From assembly GCA_025362495.1 (NCBI GenBank), contig JANYGI010000154.1, forward strand, positions 22,501-86,500: DNA of 64,000 nucleotides. The letters run 5' to 3'. Position 1 is the stretch's first letter. Each line of letters starts with the position of its first letter. Shown here piece by piece: positions 42,559 through 51,312 of this stretch. A model generated the notes under the pieces. The model did no database searches, was not told where the DNA came from, and saw only the letters and a list, made by a program, of their open reading frames with translations. The position numbers were made by a program, and so were the translations under genes. Source of the DNA: Byssovorax sp. GTDB lineage: Bacteria; Myxococcota_A; Polyangia; Polyangiales; Polyangiaceae.

Positions 42559-44040
42559 TCAGGGCACCACGTCCGCGAAGCCGTCACGAAGCTGGTAGTC
42601 GCCGAGGCCAAGATCGTCGAGGTGCTCGATCCAGCGGAAGTCCCCCACCACCACGACCCGCAGCGCCGATTCGCTGAAATAACGCTGCGCTGCGCGCTGC
42701 ACCGCAGCGGGCGTCACGGCGGCGATGCGCGCCGGCCAGGCCTCGAGGCTCGCGAGGGGCACATCGCGCTCCACGGCCTCGGCGGTCAAGCGAGACAGGC
42801 CCTCGAACGTCGCGGCGCGAGCTTGCCACTCGGCGATCAGGTTGGTTTGCGCCAGGGCCACGTCAGCCGCGGGCAGGCCCTCCGCGCGCGCCTTGCGCAC
42901 GGCGGCCACGATGGTCTTCAACGCGTCCTCGGCCTTCTCGCGGTCGAGCTCGCCGAAGAAGCCCGCCGCGGTGACGCCGCGCATCGGCTGCACGAGATCG
43001 CGGAAAAAGTAGGCCGCGCCGCGCTCGTCGCGCACCTCTTCGCGCAGCGCCGACGAGGTACCGCCCACGGCGCGCGTGAGGACCGCGACGGCGGCGAGCT
43101 CGGCGTCATCGGTTGTCGGCACGACGACTCCCACCCAGGAGACGCACTGCAGCCGGCCGCGGTGATTGACAATCACGACGCGGCGGGGCGTCGCCTCGGA
43201 TGGCACCGGAGGCGGGCGGGGGATCGCCGGCAGCGCGTTGCTCCAGTCGCCAAAACGCTTGATCGCGCTCGCCGCCACGACCTCTTTCGTGGCGTCTCCG
43301 ACGATGATCAACGTGGCGTGGGCCGGCCGGAAGAGCTGCGCGCGGAGCGCGGTGACGTCGTTCAGGGGGAGATCACGGGTGTGGGTCGAGGGAAAGAGGG
43401 CGAATCCGCGCGGGTGCGCGCGCCCGAAGAGCTGCACCGCCTCGTTGCGTGCCCAGGACGCGTGCGTGCCAAGGTGACTGCTGGCGAACTCGTACATCCA
43501 GCGCTGGCGCGCCACGGAGTACTCGTAAGCTCCGAAGCGCGGCCGGATGGCCGTCTGCGCGACGAGGCTCAGCGCCACGTCGAGATCGGCTGAACCGACG
43601 GTCGCCGAGAGGGTGCACCCGTCCCCCGTACACTCGAAGTCGGGCGTCGCGCCGAGCCGCGCGTAAGCGTCCCCGAGCCCACCGCCGACCTCGCTGTCCA
43701 GGACCCTTTCGAGGATTGATGCGGTGTCGAGCGGCGCGCCCACGTCGACGCGGCCACGGGCTATTTCCAGGCGAATCGAGACGCTGGGGAGCCCGCTGCG
43801 CTGGACATGGACCACCGTGAGGCCATTGGGGAGCGAGGTGATGTCGTAGGGGAGGGCGAGCGCGGGTAACGTCGCCGGCCACGCCGGAGGCTGGGCGCGG
43901 AAGGGCTCGTTCGCGGCGAGAGCGACAGGCCCGTAGCGCAGCGGCGCCACGATCGGCCCCGGCGGCGCTCCGCACGCGGTGAGCGAGAGCGCGAGCGCCG
44001 CGCCGACGAGCGACCGTGAAGGCGATCGCGGCGCTCTCAT
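42559..44040 (-). CDS. M16-family peptidase-like lipoprotein (inactive partner)
   Basis: The 493-residue precursor has a lipobox (LTACG) and a two-domain M16 fold (LPNGLTVVHVQRSGLPSVSIRLEI, PAHATLIIVGDAT, VSWVGVVVPTTDDAELAAVAVLTRAVGG). The zinc motif H-x-x-E-H is missing; the corresponding region reads LDSEVGGG. It is therefore probably the non-catalytic partner of the M16 protease just upstream, whose stop overlaps its start (ATGA). Paired active/inactive M16 proteins form heterodimers in other bacteria. The substrate is unknown. Confidence 0.88.
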   Translation of the reverse strand: MRAPRSPSRSLVGAALALSLTACGAPPGPIVAPLRYGPVALAANEPFRAQPPAWPATLPALALPYDITSLPNGLTVVHVQRSGLPSVSIRLEIARGRVDVGAPLDTASILERVLDSEVGGGLGDAYARLGATPDFECTGDGCTLSATVGSADLDVALSLVAQTAIRPRFGAYEYSVARQRWMYEFASSHLGTHASWARNEAVQLFGRAHPRGFALFPSTHTRDLPLNDVTALRAQLFRPAHATLIIVGDATKEVVAASAIKRFGDWSNALPAIPRPPPVPSEATPRRVVIVNHRGRLQCVSWVGVVVPTTDDAELAAVAVLTRAVGGTSSALREEVRDERGAAYFFRDLVQPMRGVTAAGFFGELDREKAEDALKTIVAAVRKARAEGLPAADVALAQTNLIAEWQARAATFEGLSRLTAEAVERDVPLASLEAWPARIAAVTPAAVQRAAQRYFSESALRVVVVGDFRWIEHLDDLGLGDYQLRDGFADVVP

Positions 44041-45461
44041 CGTGCACCTTCCGATCGTTCGAGCAGCACGCCCGACGCGGGATGCTCGGAGTCGCGCTGA
44101 GTCCACATCTCCACCGGCGAGCTCCCGTGCAAATAGCGTTGCACCGCCCCGAGGACCGCCGCCGGCGTCATCGACGCGTACAGGCCTGTCTGCCCGTCGA
44201 ACGTCGTCGGAGCCGGCCCCGGCCCCGCTCGCAGCACCGAAGCGAGGCTCCGCGCCCATCCGAGGTTGGTGCCGAGTCGCGCGAGCTTGCCGCGGCGCCA
44301 GAGCGCTTTTGCGGCCGCGATCTCCTCCTTCGGGATCGCGCTCTCCACGTCGGCGAGGGTCTCGTTGATGGCGACGACCACCTCGTCCGTCGTGTGGTCC
44401 TCGGCGACGATCGCCACGATCGTGAACACCGAGGCGAGCGCATTCGATTGCTCCTCGACCTCGATGTGAGTGGCCACGCGCGCGCCGCCAAGGACGCTCT
44501 TCGCGAGGCGGCGTTCGAGGATCGTCGCCGCGAGATCGAGCGCGACATCCGATGGATCGCCGAGCTTCGGGGTCACCCAGGCGATGCGGACCTGCTGGCG
44601 CACCACGCTCGATCCGACGCGGAGGAACATCGGGCGGACCGCGGGGAGCGGCGGGAGGAGCGGCCGTGTCGGCGTCGAGCGCGCCGGGAGCGTCTCGAAA
44701 TAGCGGCGAACCAGGGCGATCGCGGCCTCGGGATCGACCTTGCCGGCGAGCACCAGCGTCGCGTTCGAGGGGCCGTACCAGGTGTTGACGAAGGCGCGGA
44801 CGTCGGCGAGCGAGAGGGCCCCGACCGACGCCGGCGTGCCGAGCGGATCGTGGTGATAGGGGTGCCAGATCGGGAACAGCTCGGCCCTGGTGATCGACTC
44901 GGCCGCTCCGAGCCCGACGTCGAGCATCGTGTGCCGCTGCTCGTTCTGCACGGTGAGGCGCTCGCGGCGGACCGCGGCCTCGTCGACGCGATCGAGCAGA
45001 TAGCCCAGGCGATCGCTCTCCAGCCAGAGCGCGAGGGCGAGCGCGTCGGGCGGGACGGTCTCGTAATAGTCTGTCTTGTCGAACGATGTCTCCCCGTTGA
45101 TGTTCGTCGCGCCCGCCCTTTCCAGGAGGCGAAAGTGCTCGTTCAACGCCACGTGCGCCGAGCCATTGAACATCAGATGTTCCACGAGGTGCGCCAGGCC
45201 AAAGAGGCCCGCGGGCTCGTCGCGCGAGCCGACGTCGTAATGCATGAACACCGCGACGTCCGCGCTCTGGGGGTCAGGGCAAACCACGACTCGCAGACCG
45301 TTCGCCAGACGTCGCTCGACGACGGGACGCGCGAGATCGGCGAGCGAAGCGCGAGGTGCGGCGAGCAAGATCAGGGCGACGACGAGCGTCACCCCACCAC
45401 GGGTAATTTGTTTCGAGAACAAAGCTCGAGTCTGCCGGACGGCCGCGCTCGTGGCAATCAC
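44037..45461 (-). CDS. Zinc metalloprotease, M16 (insulinase/pitrilysin) family
   Basis: The 474-residue protease has the inverted zinc motif in FGLAHLVEHLMFNGS with a downstream E ligand (in the segment with DRVDEAAVRRERLTVQNE). It has the M16 second domain PSNATLVLAGKVDPEAAIALVRRYF. A hydrophobic N-terminal segment (VTLVVALILLAAPRASLAD) indicates export to the periplasm. The start is uncertain: GTG 45461 is used here, while a TTG and a later GTG nearer the signal peptide are possible. The lipoprotein partner gene overlaps its stop by 4 nt. Confidence 0.9.
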   Translation of the reverse strand: MIATSAAVRQTRALFSKQITRGGVTLVVALILLAAPRASLADLARPVVERRLANGLRVVVCPDPQSADVAVFMHYDVGSRDEPAGLFGLAHLVEHLMFNGSAHVALNEHFRLLERAGATNINGETSFDKTDYYETVPPDALALALWLESDRLGYLLDRVDEAAVRRERLTVQNEQRHTMLDVGLGAAESITRAELFPIWHPYHHDPLGTPASVGALSLADVRAFVNTWYGPSNATLVLAGKVDPEAAIALVRRYFETLPARSTPTRPLLPPLPAVRPMFLRVGSSVVRQQVRIAWVTPKLGDPSDVALDLAATILERRLAKSVLGGARVATHIEVEEQSNALASVFTIVAIVAEDHTTDEVVVAINETLADVESAIPKEEIAAAKALWRRGKLARLGTNLGWARSLASVLRAGPGPAPTTFDGQTGLYASMTPAAVLGAVQRYLHGSSPVEMWTQRDSEHPASGVLLERSEGAR

Positions 45462-45509
45462 CAACCTGTGCGGCGCCGTCAATCGTGGAAAGGAGCTGTT
45501 CGGGAACGC

Positions 45510-45555
45510 AAGGCCCCACACGCTCGCTCGGGTTCTTCCCCGAGCGAGCGTGGCA
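45510..45555. terminator. Copy 2 of the 46-bp palindromic repeat, terminator-like hairpin after htpG
   Basis: The centre is a perfect 12-bp stem (CGCTCGCTCGGG at 45521-45532, CCCGAGCGAGCG at 45539-45550) with a TTCTTC loop. It begins 28 nt beyond the htpG stop on the minus strand. No T run follows on that strand, so it may be a Rho-type or mRNA-end structure rather than a classical terminator. The element is 43/46 identical to one inside the pyrophosphatase gene. Confidence 0.6.
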
Positions 45556-45577
45556 AAGAGCCGCGGTCGAGCAGGGA

Positions 45578-47560
45578 TCAGCGGGCGACGGCGGCGTTGC
45601 TGACCTCGATCAAGAGGTCCTGGAAGCGCTTCACCAGCTTGGCGGGATCCTCGACCACGCCCTCGGCGAGCAGGGCCTGATCGAAGAGCATCTCGGCCCA
45701 CGCGGCGAGCTGCGGGGCCTCGGCGTCTTTCGTGGCGAGGGCGCTGAGGTTCTTGACGATCGGGTGAGAAGCGTTGAGCTCGAGGATGCGCTTGGCGCTG
45801 ACACCTTCCTTGTCCATCATCTTCATGATCCGCTCGAAATTGGCTCCGGGATCGCCTTCCGCGGCCACGAGGACGCTGGCGCTGTCGGTGAGACGCTTCG
45901 AGATGCGCACGTCCTTCACCTTGTCGCCGAGGGCCTTCTTCACGGCGGCGACCGCGGCGGTCACGTCTTCTTCCGTCTTCGCGTCTTCGCTCTTGTCCTC
46001 GCCGAGATCGACCTCGCCGTGAGCGATGCTCTTGAGCTGCTTCTTCTCGTACTCGAAGAGGGCCTTGGTCACCCACTCGTCGATGGGATCGATGAAGAAG
46101 AGCACGTCGTAGCCGCGCTTGCGGAAGGCCTCGAGGTGCGGGCTCTGCTCCACGGCGCGGCGGCTCAGGCCCGTCACGTAGTAGATGTCCTTCTGGGCCT
46201 CGGGCATTGCCGTCACGTACTGCTTCAGCGACGTGAGCTTGCCCGCCTCGGTCTGCATCGACTCGAAGCGGCAGAGATCGGCCAGAGCGTCCTTGTTCTT
46301 CCAGTCGAGCGTCAGGCCCTCTTTCAGGACCTTGCCGAACTCGCGCCAGAAGGTGAGGTACTTGTCGGGATCGCTCTCGCTCAGCTCCTTCAGGCTCTTC
46401 AGGACCTGGCGGGTGAGCTGACTCTCGATCTGGGAGAGGGTCTTGTTCTCCTGGAGCATCTCGCGAGAGACGTTGAGCGACAGGTCCTCCGAGTCGACGA
46501 CGCCGCGGAGGAAGCGCAGGTAGGCCGGCGTGAGCTTGTCGCAGTCTTCCACGATGAGGACGCGCTTGGCGTAGAGGCGGAGCCCCTTCCGGTGCCGGTC
46601 GAAGAGGTCGAGCGGGGCCTTGCCGGGCACGTAGAGGAGAGCGTTGAACTGGACCGGAGCGTCGACCGACCAGTGCACCGTGAGGAGGGGAGTCTCGCCC
46701 TCGTCGCCGCCGGTGAGGTGGCGATAGAACTCGGCGTGCTGCTCGGCGTCGACCTGGGCCTTGGGCGTCGCCCAGAGGGCCTTGGAGCGATTGCTGAGCT
46801 CGCCGTCGACGGTGATCGGGAACTGCACGAAGTCCGAATATTTGCGGATGATGTCCTTGATCCGCCACTCCTTCGCGAACTCCAGACACTCGTCCTTCAG
46901 GTGGAGGACGATCTCGGTGCCCGGGGTCTCGCGGTCGCCCACGGCGACGGTGAAGGAGCCCGAGCCGGTCGATCGCCAGATCACCGGCTCGGCGCCGGCC
47001 TGCATCGATCGCGTGCGCACGTCGACGCGGTCGGCGACCATGAAGGCCGCGTAGAAGCCGACGCCGAACTGCCCGATCAGCTGCACGCCGCCGCCGTCCT
47101 TCTTGCGGAGCGCGTCGGCGTTGAGCTTGAGGAACTCGAGCGAGCCGGATCGAGCGATGGTGCCGAGGTTCTGGATCACCTCGTCGCGCGTCATCCCGAC
47201 ACCGTTGTCGGCGATGGTGAGCGTGCGGGCCTTGTCGTCGAGGGTGATGGCGATGCCGCCCTCGCCCACCTGCTCCGTCACGTCTTTCTGGGTGAGCTGG
47301 AGGAAGCGCGCCTTGTCGAGGGCGTCGGACGCGTTGGAGCAAAGCTCGCGGAGGAAGACCTCTTTGTTCGCATAGAGCGAGTTGATCACCAGCCCGAGGA
47401 CCTGCTGGACCTCGGCCTGGAAGGGCATGTCGACGGCGCCGGTGAGGGGCGCTTCGACGACTACCGCGGCTTCCGGCGCGTCCGAGGGGACGGGCGGCGC
47501 CGCTTCGATCACGTCGGTTTCGGGGGCGTTCGTGGGGTCGGGAGTGTTCTCGGTGCTCAT
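45578..47560 (-). CDS. htpG: Hsp90-family chaperone HtpG
   Basis: The 660-residue chaperone has the Hsp90 ATP-binding motifs: LYANKEVFLRELCSNASDALDK, DNGVGMTRDEVIQNLGTIARSG and GQFGVGFYAAFMVAD. The middle domain follows (VRRV-like KRVLIVEDCDKL, SLNVSREMLQ) with the C-terminal dimerisation region. The first about 40 residues form an acidic/Pro-rich extension before the conserved region (FQAEVQQVLGLVINSLYAN); a later start is conceivable. A palindromic hairpin lies after the stop. The divergent membrane operon starts 175 nt upstream. Confidence 0.96.
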   Translation of the reverse strand: MSTENTPDPTNAPETDVIEAAPPVPSDAPEAAVVVEAPLTGAVDMPFQAEVQQVLGLVINSLYANKEVFLRELCSNASDALDKARFLQLTQKDVTEQVGEGGIAITLDDKARTLTIADNGVGMTRDEVIQNLGTIARSGSLEFLKLNADALRKKDGGGVQLIGQFGVGFYAAFMVADRVDVRTRSMQAGAEPVIWRSTGSGSFTVAVGDRETPGTEIVLHLKDECLEFAKEWRIKDIIRKYSDFVQFPITVDGELSNRSKALWATPKAQVDAEQHAEFYRHLTGGDEGETPLLTVHWSVDAPVQFNALLYVPGKAPLDLFDRHRKGLRLYAKRVLIVEDCDKLTPAYLRFLRGVVDSEDLSLNVSREMLQENKTLSQIESQLTRQVLKSLKELSESDPDKYLTFWREFGKVLKEGLTLDWKNKDALADLCRFESMQTEAGKLTSLKQYVTAMPEAQKDIYYVTGLSRRAVEQSPHLEAFRKRGYDVLFFIDPIDEWVTKALFEYEKKQLKSIAHGEVDLGEDKSEDAKTEEDVTAAVAAVKKALGDKVKDVRISKRLTDSASVLVAAEGDPGANFERIMKMMDKEGVSAKRILELNASHPIVKNLSALATKDAEAPQLAAWAEMLFDQALLAEGVVEDPAKLVKRFQDLLIEVSNAAVAR

Positions 47561-47735
47561 CGTTCGTCCTCGGTAGCAGGTCTCGGGGCGACCAAGTGGA
47601 TCCGAATCCGGCGAATGGCAATCCCCCCGCAGAAACTTGCAATGACACGGCCTTTCGCGCGCAAATCGCGCGAACGAGGTAGCCTCTCCGGGGTCGCGGC
47701 GGAACCTCGCCGGGCGTGCTCTGTCGGAGGCTCCC

Positions 47736-47852
47736 GTGCTGCGACGCGCTCTGCCTGCTCTCCTCGCCCTCGCGGGCCTGACGCTCCTCGGGATCTCCGC
47801 TCTCTCGTCGGCGCACTACGCGATCTTCCAGATGCTGCTGGAGTGGCGTTGA
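47736..47852 (+). CDS. Small membrane protein (38 aa)
   Basis: A strong GGAGG (47726-47730) lies 5 nt before a GTG start. The product, beginning MLRRALPALLALAGLTLLG, is one hydrophobic segment with a short Trp-containing tail. The stop overlaps the possible TTG start of the next gene (TTGA at 47849-47852), so the two are probably co-translated. Such small proteins are often membrane partners; nothing more can be said. Confidence 0.6.
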   Translation: MLRRALPALLALAGLTLLGISALSSAHYAIFQMLLEWR

Positions 47853-48598
47853 AGCGGCGCGTCCTGCGCGAGCTCGTCGTCGCCGTCCTGGCCGCGGCGA
47901 TCGGGCTGGGCGCGGTCCTGCTGCTCGAGGTGGTGCTGCACGTCCTGGCGCCCGCCGGCAACCACCTTCGTGGGAGCCTTCGCGAGTGGACGCGAGACTT
48001 CCCGCGAAGCTGGATCGTACTCGGGTTGCTGTCGGCGGCGCTCTCGTACCCGGCGCGCGCGCGGCTCGCGCTGCGTCGCCTCGATCACCCGGCGAGCGCG
48101 ATCACGGGCGAGCTTCAGGTCCTCGCGGTGCTCGGCGGGGCCTCGAGCGCGATGTTCGTCGCGAGCACGATCGGATGGATCCAGGCCGGGCGCGTCGCGG
48201 AGCCGAGCGAACAGGTCAAGGTCGCGCTCTTTCGCGCCGTCCAGATCGGGCGCGAGCTGACGATGTGGTCAATCACCGGCGCGGGGCTGGTGCTCCTCGC
48301 GTTGCTCTGGGGGCTCGTCGGTATCACCTGGGCGCGACGCGAATCGAGCGGATGCGCCGCGCGGATCGTCACGATTGCCAGCCTCGCTGCGGTGGTCATC
48401 GCCACGGGCGCGTCGCTGCTGGCGTGGTGGATCACGGTGTCCGACGTCACTTACAGCGCGGAGTGGATGGACCCCGCGCACCGCTACGAGCTCATCGTGC
48501 GCACGGGCGATCCGCTGATTCAGGGGCGCTGGGCGCTGCTCGCCGTCGCCGCGATCGCCGCCATGGCGATCCTGATCGCGGCGCGACGCGAGCCGTGA
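47843..48598 (+). CDS. Four-helix-type membrane protein, function unknown
   Basis: The product is about 251 residues from a GTG at 47843, or 249 from a TTG at 47849 that overlaps the stop of the small upstream gene. It has about five hydrophobic segments (VVAVLAAAIGLGAVLLLEVV, VLGLLSAALSYPA, TGAGLVLLALLWGLVGI, IASLAAVVIATGASLLAWWI, LLAVAAIAAMAILIA). No family motif is recognised. The next gene begins with a GTGA overlap, so three genes form a tight operon (47736-48831). Confidence 0.75.
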   Translation: MALKRRVLRELVVAVLAAAIGLGAVLLLEVVLHVLAPAGNHLRGSLREWTRDFPRSWIVLGLLSAALSYPARARLALRRLDHPASAITGELQVLAVLGGASSAMFVASTIGWIQAGRVAEPSEQVKVALFRAVQIGRELTMWSITGAGLVLLALLWGLVGITWARRESSGCAARIVTIASLAAVVIATGASLLAWWITVSDVTYSAEWMDPAHRYELIVRTGDPLIQGRWALLAVAAIAAMAILIAARREP

Positions 48599-48831
48599 TC
48601 CCCGCCGGCACGCTGATGAGCCTGGTGTATCCCTATCTCCAGGCGGCGCGCGACGTGGGCTATCCTGATCTGTACGTGCTCGAAGGGCGCCCGCCGCGCT
48701 GGTTCGCCACGCGCACCCTCGGCGAGATCGCCTACCGACCGCGGCTGTGCGTGGTGAGGGCCAGCGAGGCTGACGCCCTCCCGACGACGGGGAGCTGGGG
48801 TGATTGGGTCCGCTCGATCGCCCGTCGTTGA
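48595..48831 (+). CDS. Small hypothetical protein (78 aa)
   Basis: The GTG at 48595 overlaps the stop of the membrane-protein gene (GTGA); an ATG at 48616 (MSLVYPYLQAARDVGYPDLY) is an alternative. The protein is soluble, with Trp and Tyr-rich patches and RPPRWFATRTLGEIAYRPRL. It is the third gene of a tight operon with two membrane proteins. Function unknown. Confidence 0.65.
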   Translation: MIPAGTLMSLVYPYLQAARDVGYPDLYVLEGRPPRWFATRTLGEIAYRPRLCVVRASEADALPTTGSWGDWVRSIARR

Positions 48832-48928
48832 ACCCGCTTCGCCCCGCCGAGCACCCCCTTTTCAATGCCGAGGACGGCCCCAAGAGTGAGAGTCACCACA
48901 GGCCATTGTTCAAGGAGGAAATCGAGCG

Positions 48929-49543
48929 ATGACGACCATGACTCAGCGGCAGCAACCCGCGGCGCGCGACGGCGGCCCGAAGCGCTCCGAGACGCAGCCC
49001 ATCCTTCACCAGCGGGGGAAGGAAATCCAGCCGTACGGGACGCTCACGCGCTACCCGCTCGGCCTCGACGACGACGTGCGCCAGGCGAGCGTGCAGGTGC
49101 TCAACCAATTGCTCAGCGACACCATCGTGCTGCGCGACCTTTACAAGAAGCATCACTGGCAGATGTCGGGGCCGACCTTCTATCAGCTGCACCTGCTCCT
49201 CGATAAGCATTACGAAGAGCAGGCGGTGCTCGTCGACGCCCTCGCCGAGCGCATCCAGATCCTGGGGGGCATCGCCGTCGCGATGGCCCACGACGTCGCC
49301 GAGATGACCCGGATCGAGCGCCCGCCGCGCGGCCGCGAGGAGGTCCCGGTACAGCTCTCGCGCCTCCTCGACGCCCACGAGATCATCCTGAGCGACGCGC
49401 GTAAATCGGCGAAAACGACCGAGCAGAACGGGGATTCCGGCACCAGCGATCTGCTCGTGAGCGACGTCGTTCGCACCAACGAGATGCAGGTGTGGTTCCT
49501 CGCCGAGCACCTCGTCGACATGCCGCTCGTGCAGGCTCGCTGA
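48929..49543 (+). CDS. dps: Dps-family DNA-binding/ferritin-like protein
   Basis: The 204-residue protein has the Dps ferroxidase and fold motifs: VLNQLLSDTIVLRDLYKKHHWQMSGPTFYQLHLLLDKHYEEQ (with His and the D/E ligands), then GGIAVAMAHDVAEM. Dps forms 12-mers that store iron, detoxify peroxide and bind DNA in stationary phase. The basic N-terminal extension (about 45 residues) may bind DNA. AAGGAGGAAA precedes the ATG. A C-terminal tail (residues 150-204) is somewhat longer than in E. coli Dps. Confidence 0.94.
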   Translation: MTTMTQRQQPAARDGGPKRSETQPILHQRGKEIQPYGTLTRYPLGLDDDVRQASVQVLNQLLSDTIVLRDLYKKHHWQMSGPTFYQLHLLLDKHYEEQAVLVDALAERIQILGGIAVAMAHDVAEMTRIERPPRGREEVPVQLSRLLDAHEIILSDARKSAKTTEQNGDSGTSDLLVSDVVRTNEMQVWFLAEHLVDMPLVQAR

Positions 49544-49557
49544 GGCGGGCCGCAGGG

Positions 49558-51312
49558 CTATCCCATCGTCTTTCGCAGCAGCGCGCGCAGCGCCCCGAGC
49601 GGGCGCGCGTTGAGCACGTCTTTGCGCTCCAGCCAGCCTCGCCGCGCCTGGGTCACCCCGTAGCGCTGATTGCCCAGCTCGCTCAGGCTGTGCGCGTCGC
49701 TGCTGATGGAGACCAGCACGCCCGCGTCCCTGGCCATCTTCGCGTGGACGTCGCTCATGTCGAGGCGCACCGGTTGCCCGTCGAGCTCGACGAAGCAGCC
49801 GCGGGCGCGCGCGTGCTCGAGTACCCGATCGAAGTCCACGTCAACAGGGGAGCGCGCCTGGAGGAGCCGCGCGCTCGGGTGCGCGAGGATGGAGAAGCAG
49901 CGGTGGTCCATCGCCCGGAGCAGGCGCGTCGTCTGCGCCTCGCGCGCGAGCCCGAACGCGCTGTGCAGCGCGCCGACCACCAGATCGAGGCGGGCGAGCA
50001 CGTCGTCCGGCAGATCGAGGCGGCCGTCCTCGAGGATGTCGACCTCGATCCCCTTGAGCACCACGAACCCGCGGAGCTCGGCGTTGAGGCGATCGATCGC
50101 GTCGATCTGCTCGAGCAAGCGATCGGGATCGAGCCCGCGCGCGACGGTGAGGCGCCGCGAGTGATCGGTGATCGCCAGGTACGTGTGGCCGAGCGCGCGC
50201 GCCGCCTCGGCCACCTCGCGCAGCGTGGCGCGGCCGTCGGTGGCGGTGGTGTGCGCGTGGAGATCGCCGCGGAGATCGCGGCGCTCGACCAGCAACGGGA
50301 GCCTCCCTGCGAGGGCCGCGGCGATCTCCCCGCGATCTTCGCGCAGCTCCGGCGGGATGTACGGCAGGCCGACGCAGCGGAACACCGACTCTTCGGTGGC
50401 GCCGGCGACGCGCTCTTCGCCGCGGAACACGCCGTACTCGTTGATGCGCAGGCCGCGCTCCTGGCCCATCTTGCGGACGGCGATGCTGTAGGCCTTCGAG
50501 CCCGTGAAGTAGCAGAGCGCCGCCCCGTACGAGGCCTCGTCGACGAGGCGAAGATCGACCTGGAGGCCGCCGCGGAGGATCACGGTCGCGCGCGTCGACC
50601 CTTGCGAATCGAGCCTCTCCACCGCGCCGTACGCCACGAAGCGCTCCATCACCGGACTGCCTTCGGCGGCGGTGACGACGACGTCGAGATCGCCCACCGT
50701 CTCCAGCCCGCGCCGGTAGCTCCCGGCCACGGCGGCGTGAACGACGCCCGGGATCGCCTGCAGATAGCGGAGGAGCGCGTCGGCGTGCAGCTCCGCGAAC
50801 GGGCGGAGGAAGCGCGCCTGCTCGTCGCGTCGCGCCTCGATCGACGCGAGGATCCGCTGCTCGGTCTTCGCGCCGAAGCCCGGTAAATCATGGATGCGAC
50901 CGCTCTTCGCGGCGGCGGCGAGATCCTCGGTCGTGGTCACCCCGAGGGCGTCGTGGAGCGCGCGGATCTTCTTCGGGCCGAGCCCGGGGAGGCGGAGCAG
51001 CGTCGTCAGCGCGGGCGGGGATTGTCCGGTCAGCTCGCGTCGCATCGCGCTGTCGCCGGTGAGCGCGATCTCGGCGATCTTGTCGGCGAGATCGCGGCCA
51101 ATTCCGGGCAGCTCCGCCAGATCCTCGCCCGCGGCGCACATCGCGGCGACGTCGCGCGGGAGATCGCGGACCACGCGCGCGGCGTTGCGATAGGCCCGCA
51201 CGCGGAAGGGATTGGCGCCGTCGATCTCGAGCAGATCGGCGATGTTCTCCAGGGCCGCCGCGACCTCGGCGCCGGAGACGCGCGCCGATCGGGCCGCCGC
51301 GTTCGCGCTCAC
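49558..51312 (-). CDS. polX: DNA polymerase X family protein with PHP exonuclease
   Basis: The 584-residue repair polymerase has helix-hairpin-helix motifs (LAELPGIGRDLADKIAEI, LRLPGLGPKKIRALHDALG) and the Pol X palm (VAGSYRRGLETVGDLDVVVT with the catalytic D-x-D). A C-terminal PHP domain (DLHAHTTATDGRATL, AITDHSRR, VLKGIEVDIL, SISSDAHSL) gives 3'-5' exonuclease or phosphatase activity. It acts in gap filling and base-excision repair. The GTG start overlaps the upstream gene's stop (GTGA). Confidence 0.95.
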   Translation of the reverse strand: MSANAAARSARVSGAEVAAALENIADLLEIDGANPFRVRAYRNAARVVRDLPRDVAAMCAAGEDLAELPGIGRDLADKIAEIALTGDSAMRRELTGQSPPALTTLLRLPGLGPKKIRALHDALGVTTTEDLAAAAKSGRIHDLPGFGAKTEQRILASIEARRDEQARFLRPFAELHADALLRYLQAIPGVVHAAVAGSYRRGLETVGDLDVVVTAAEGSPVMERFVAYGAVERLDSQGSTRATVILRGGLQVDLRLVDEASYGAALCYFTGSKAYSIAVRKMGQERGLRINEYGVFRGEERVAGATEESVFRCVGLPYIPPELREDRGEIAAALAGRLPLLVERRDLRGDLHAHTTATDGRATLREVAEAARALGHTYLAITDHSRRLTVARGLDPDRLLEQIDAIDRLNAELRGFVVLKGIEVDILEDGRLDLPDDVLARLDLVVGALHSAFGLAREAQTTRLLRAMDHRCFSILAHPSARLLQARSPVDVDFDRVLEHARARGCFVELDGQPVRLDMSDVHAKMARDAGVLVSISSDAHSLSELGNQRYGVTQARRGWLERKDVLNARPLGALRALLRKTMG

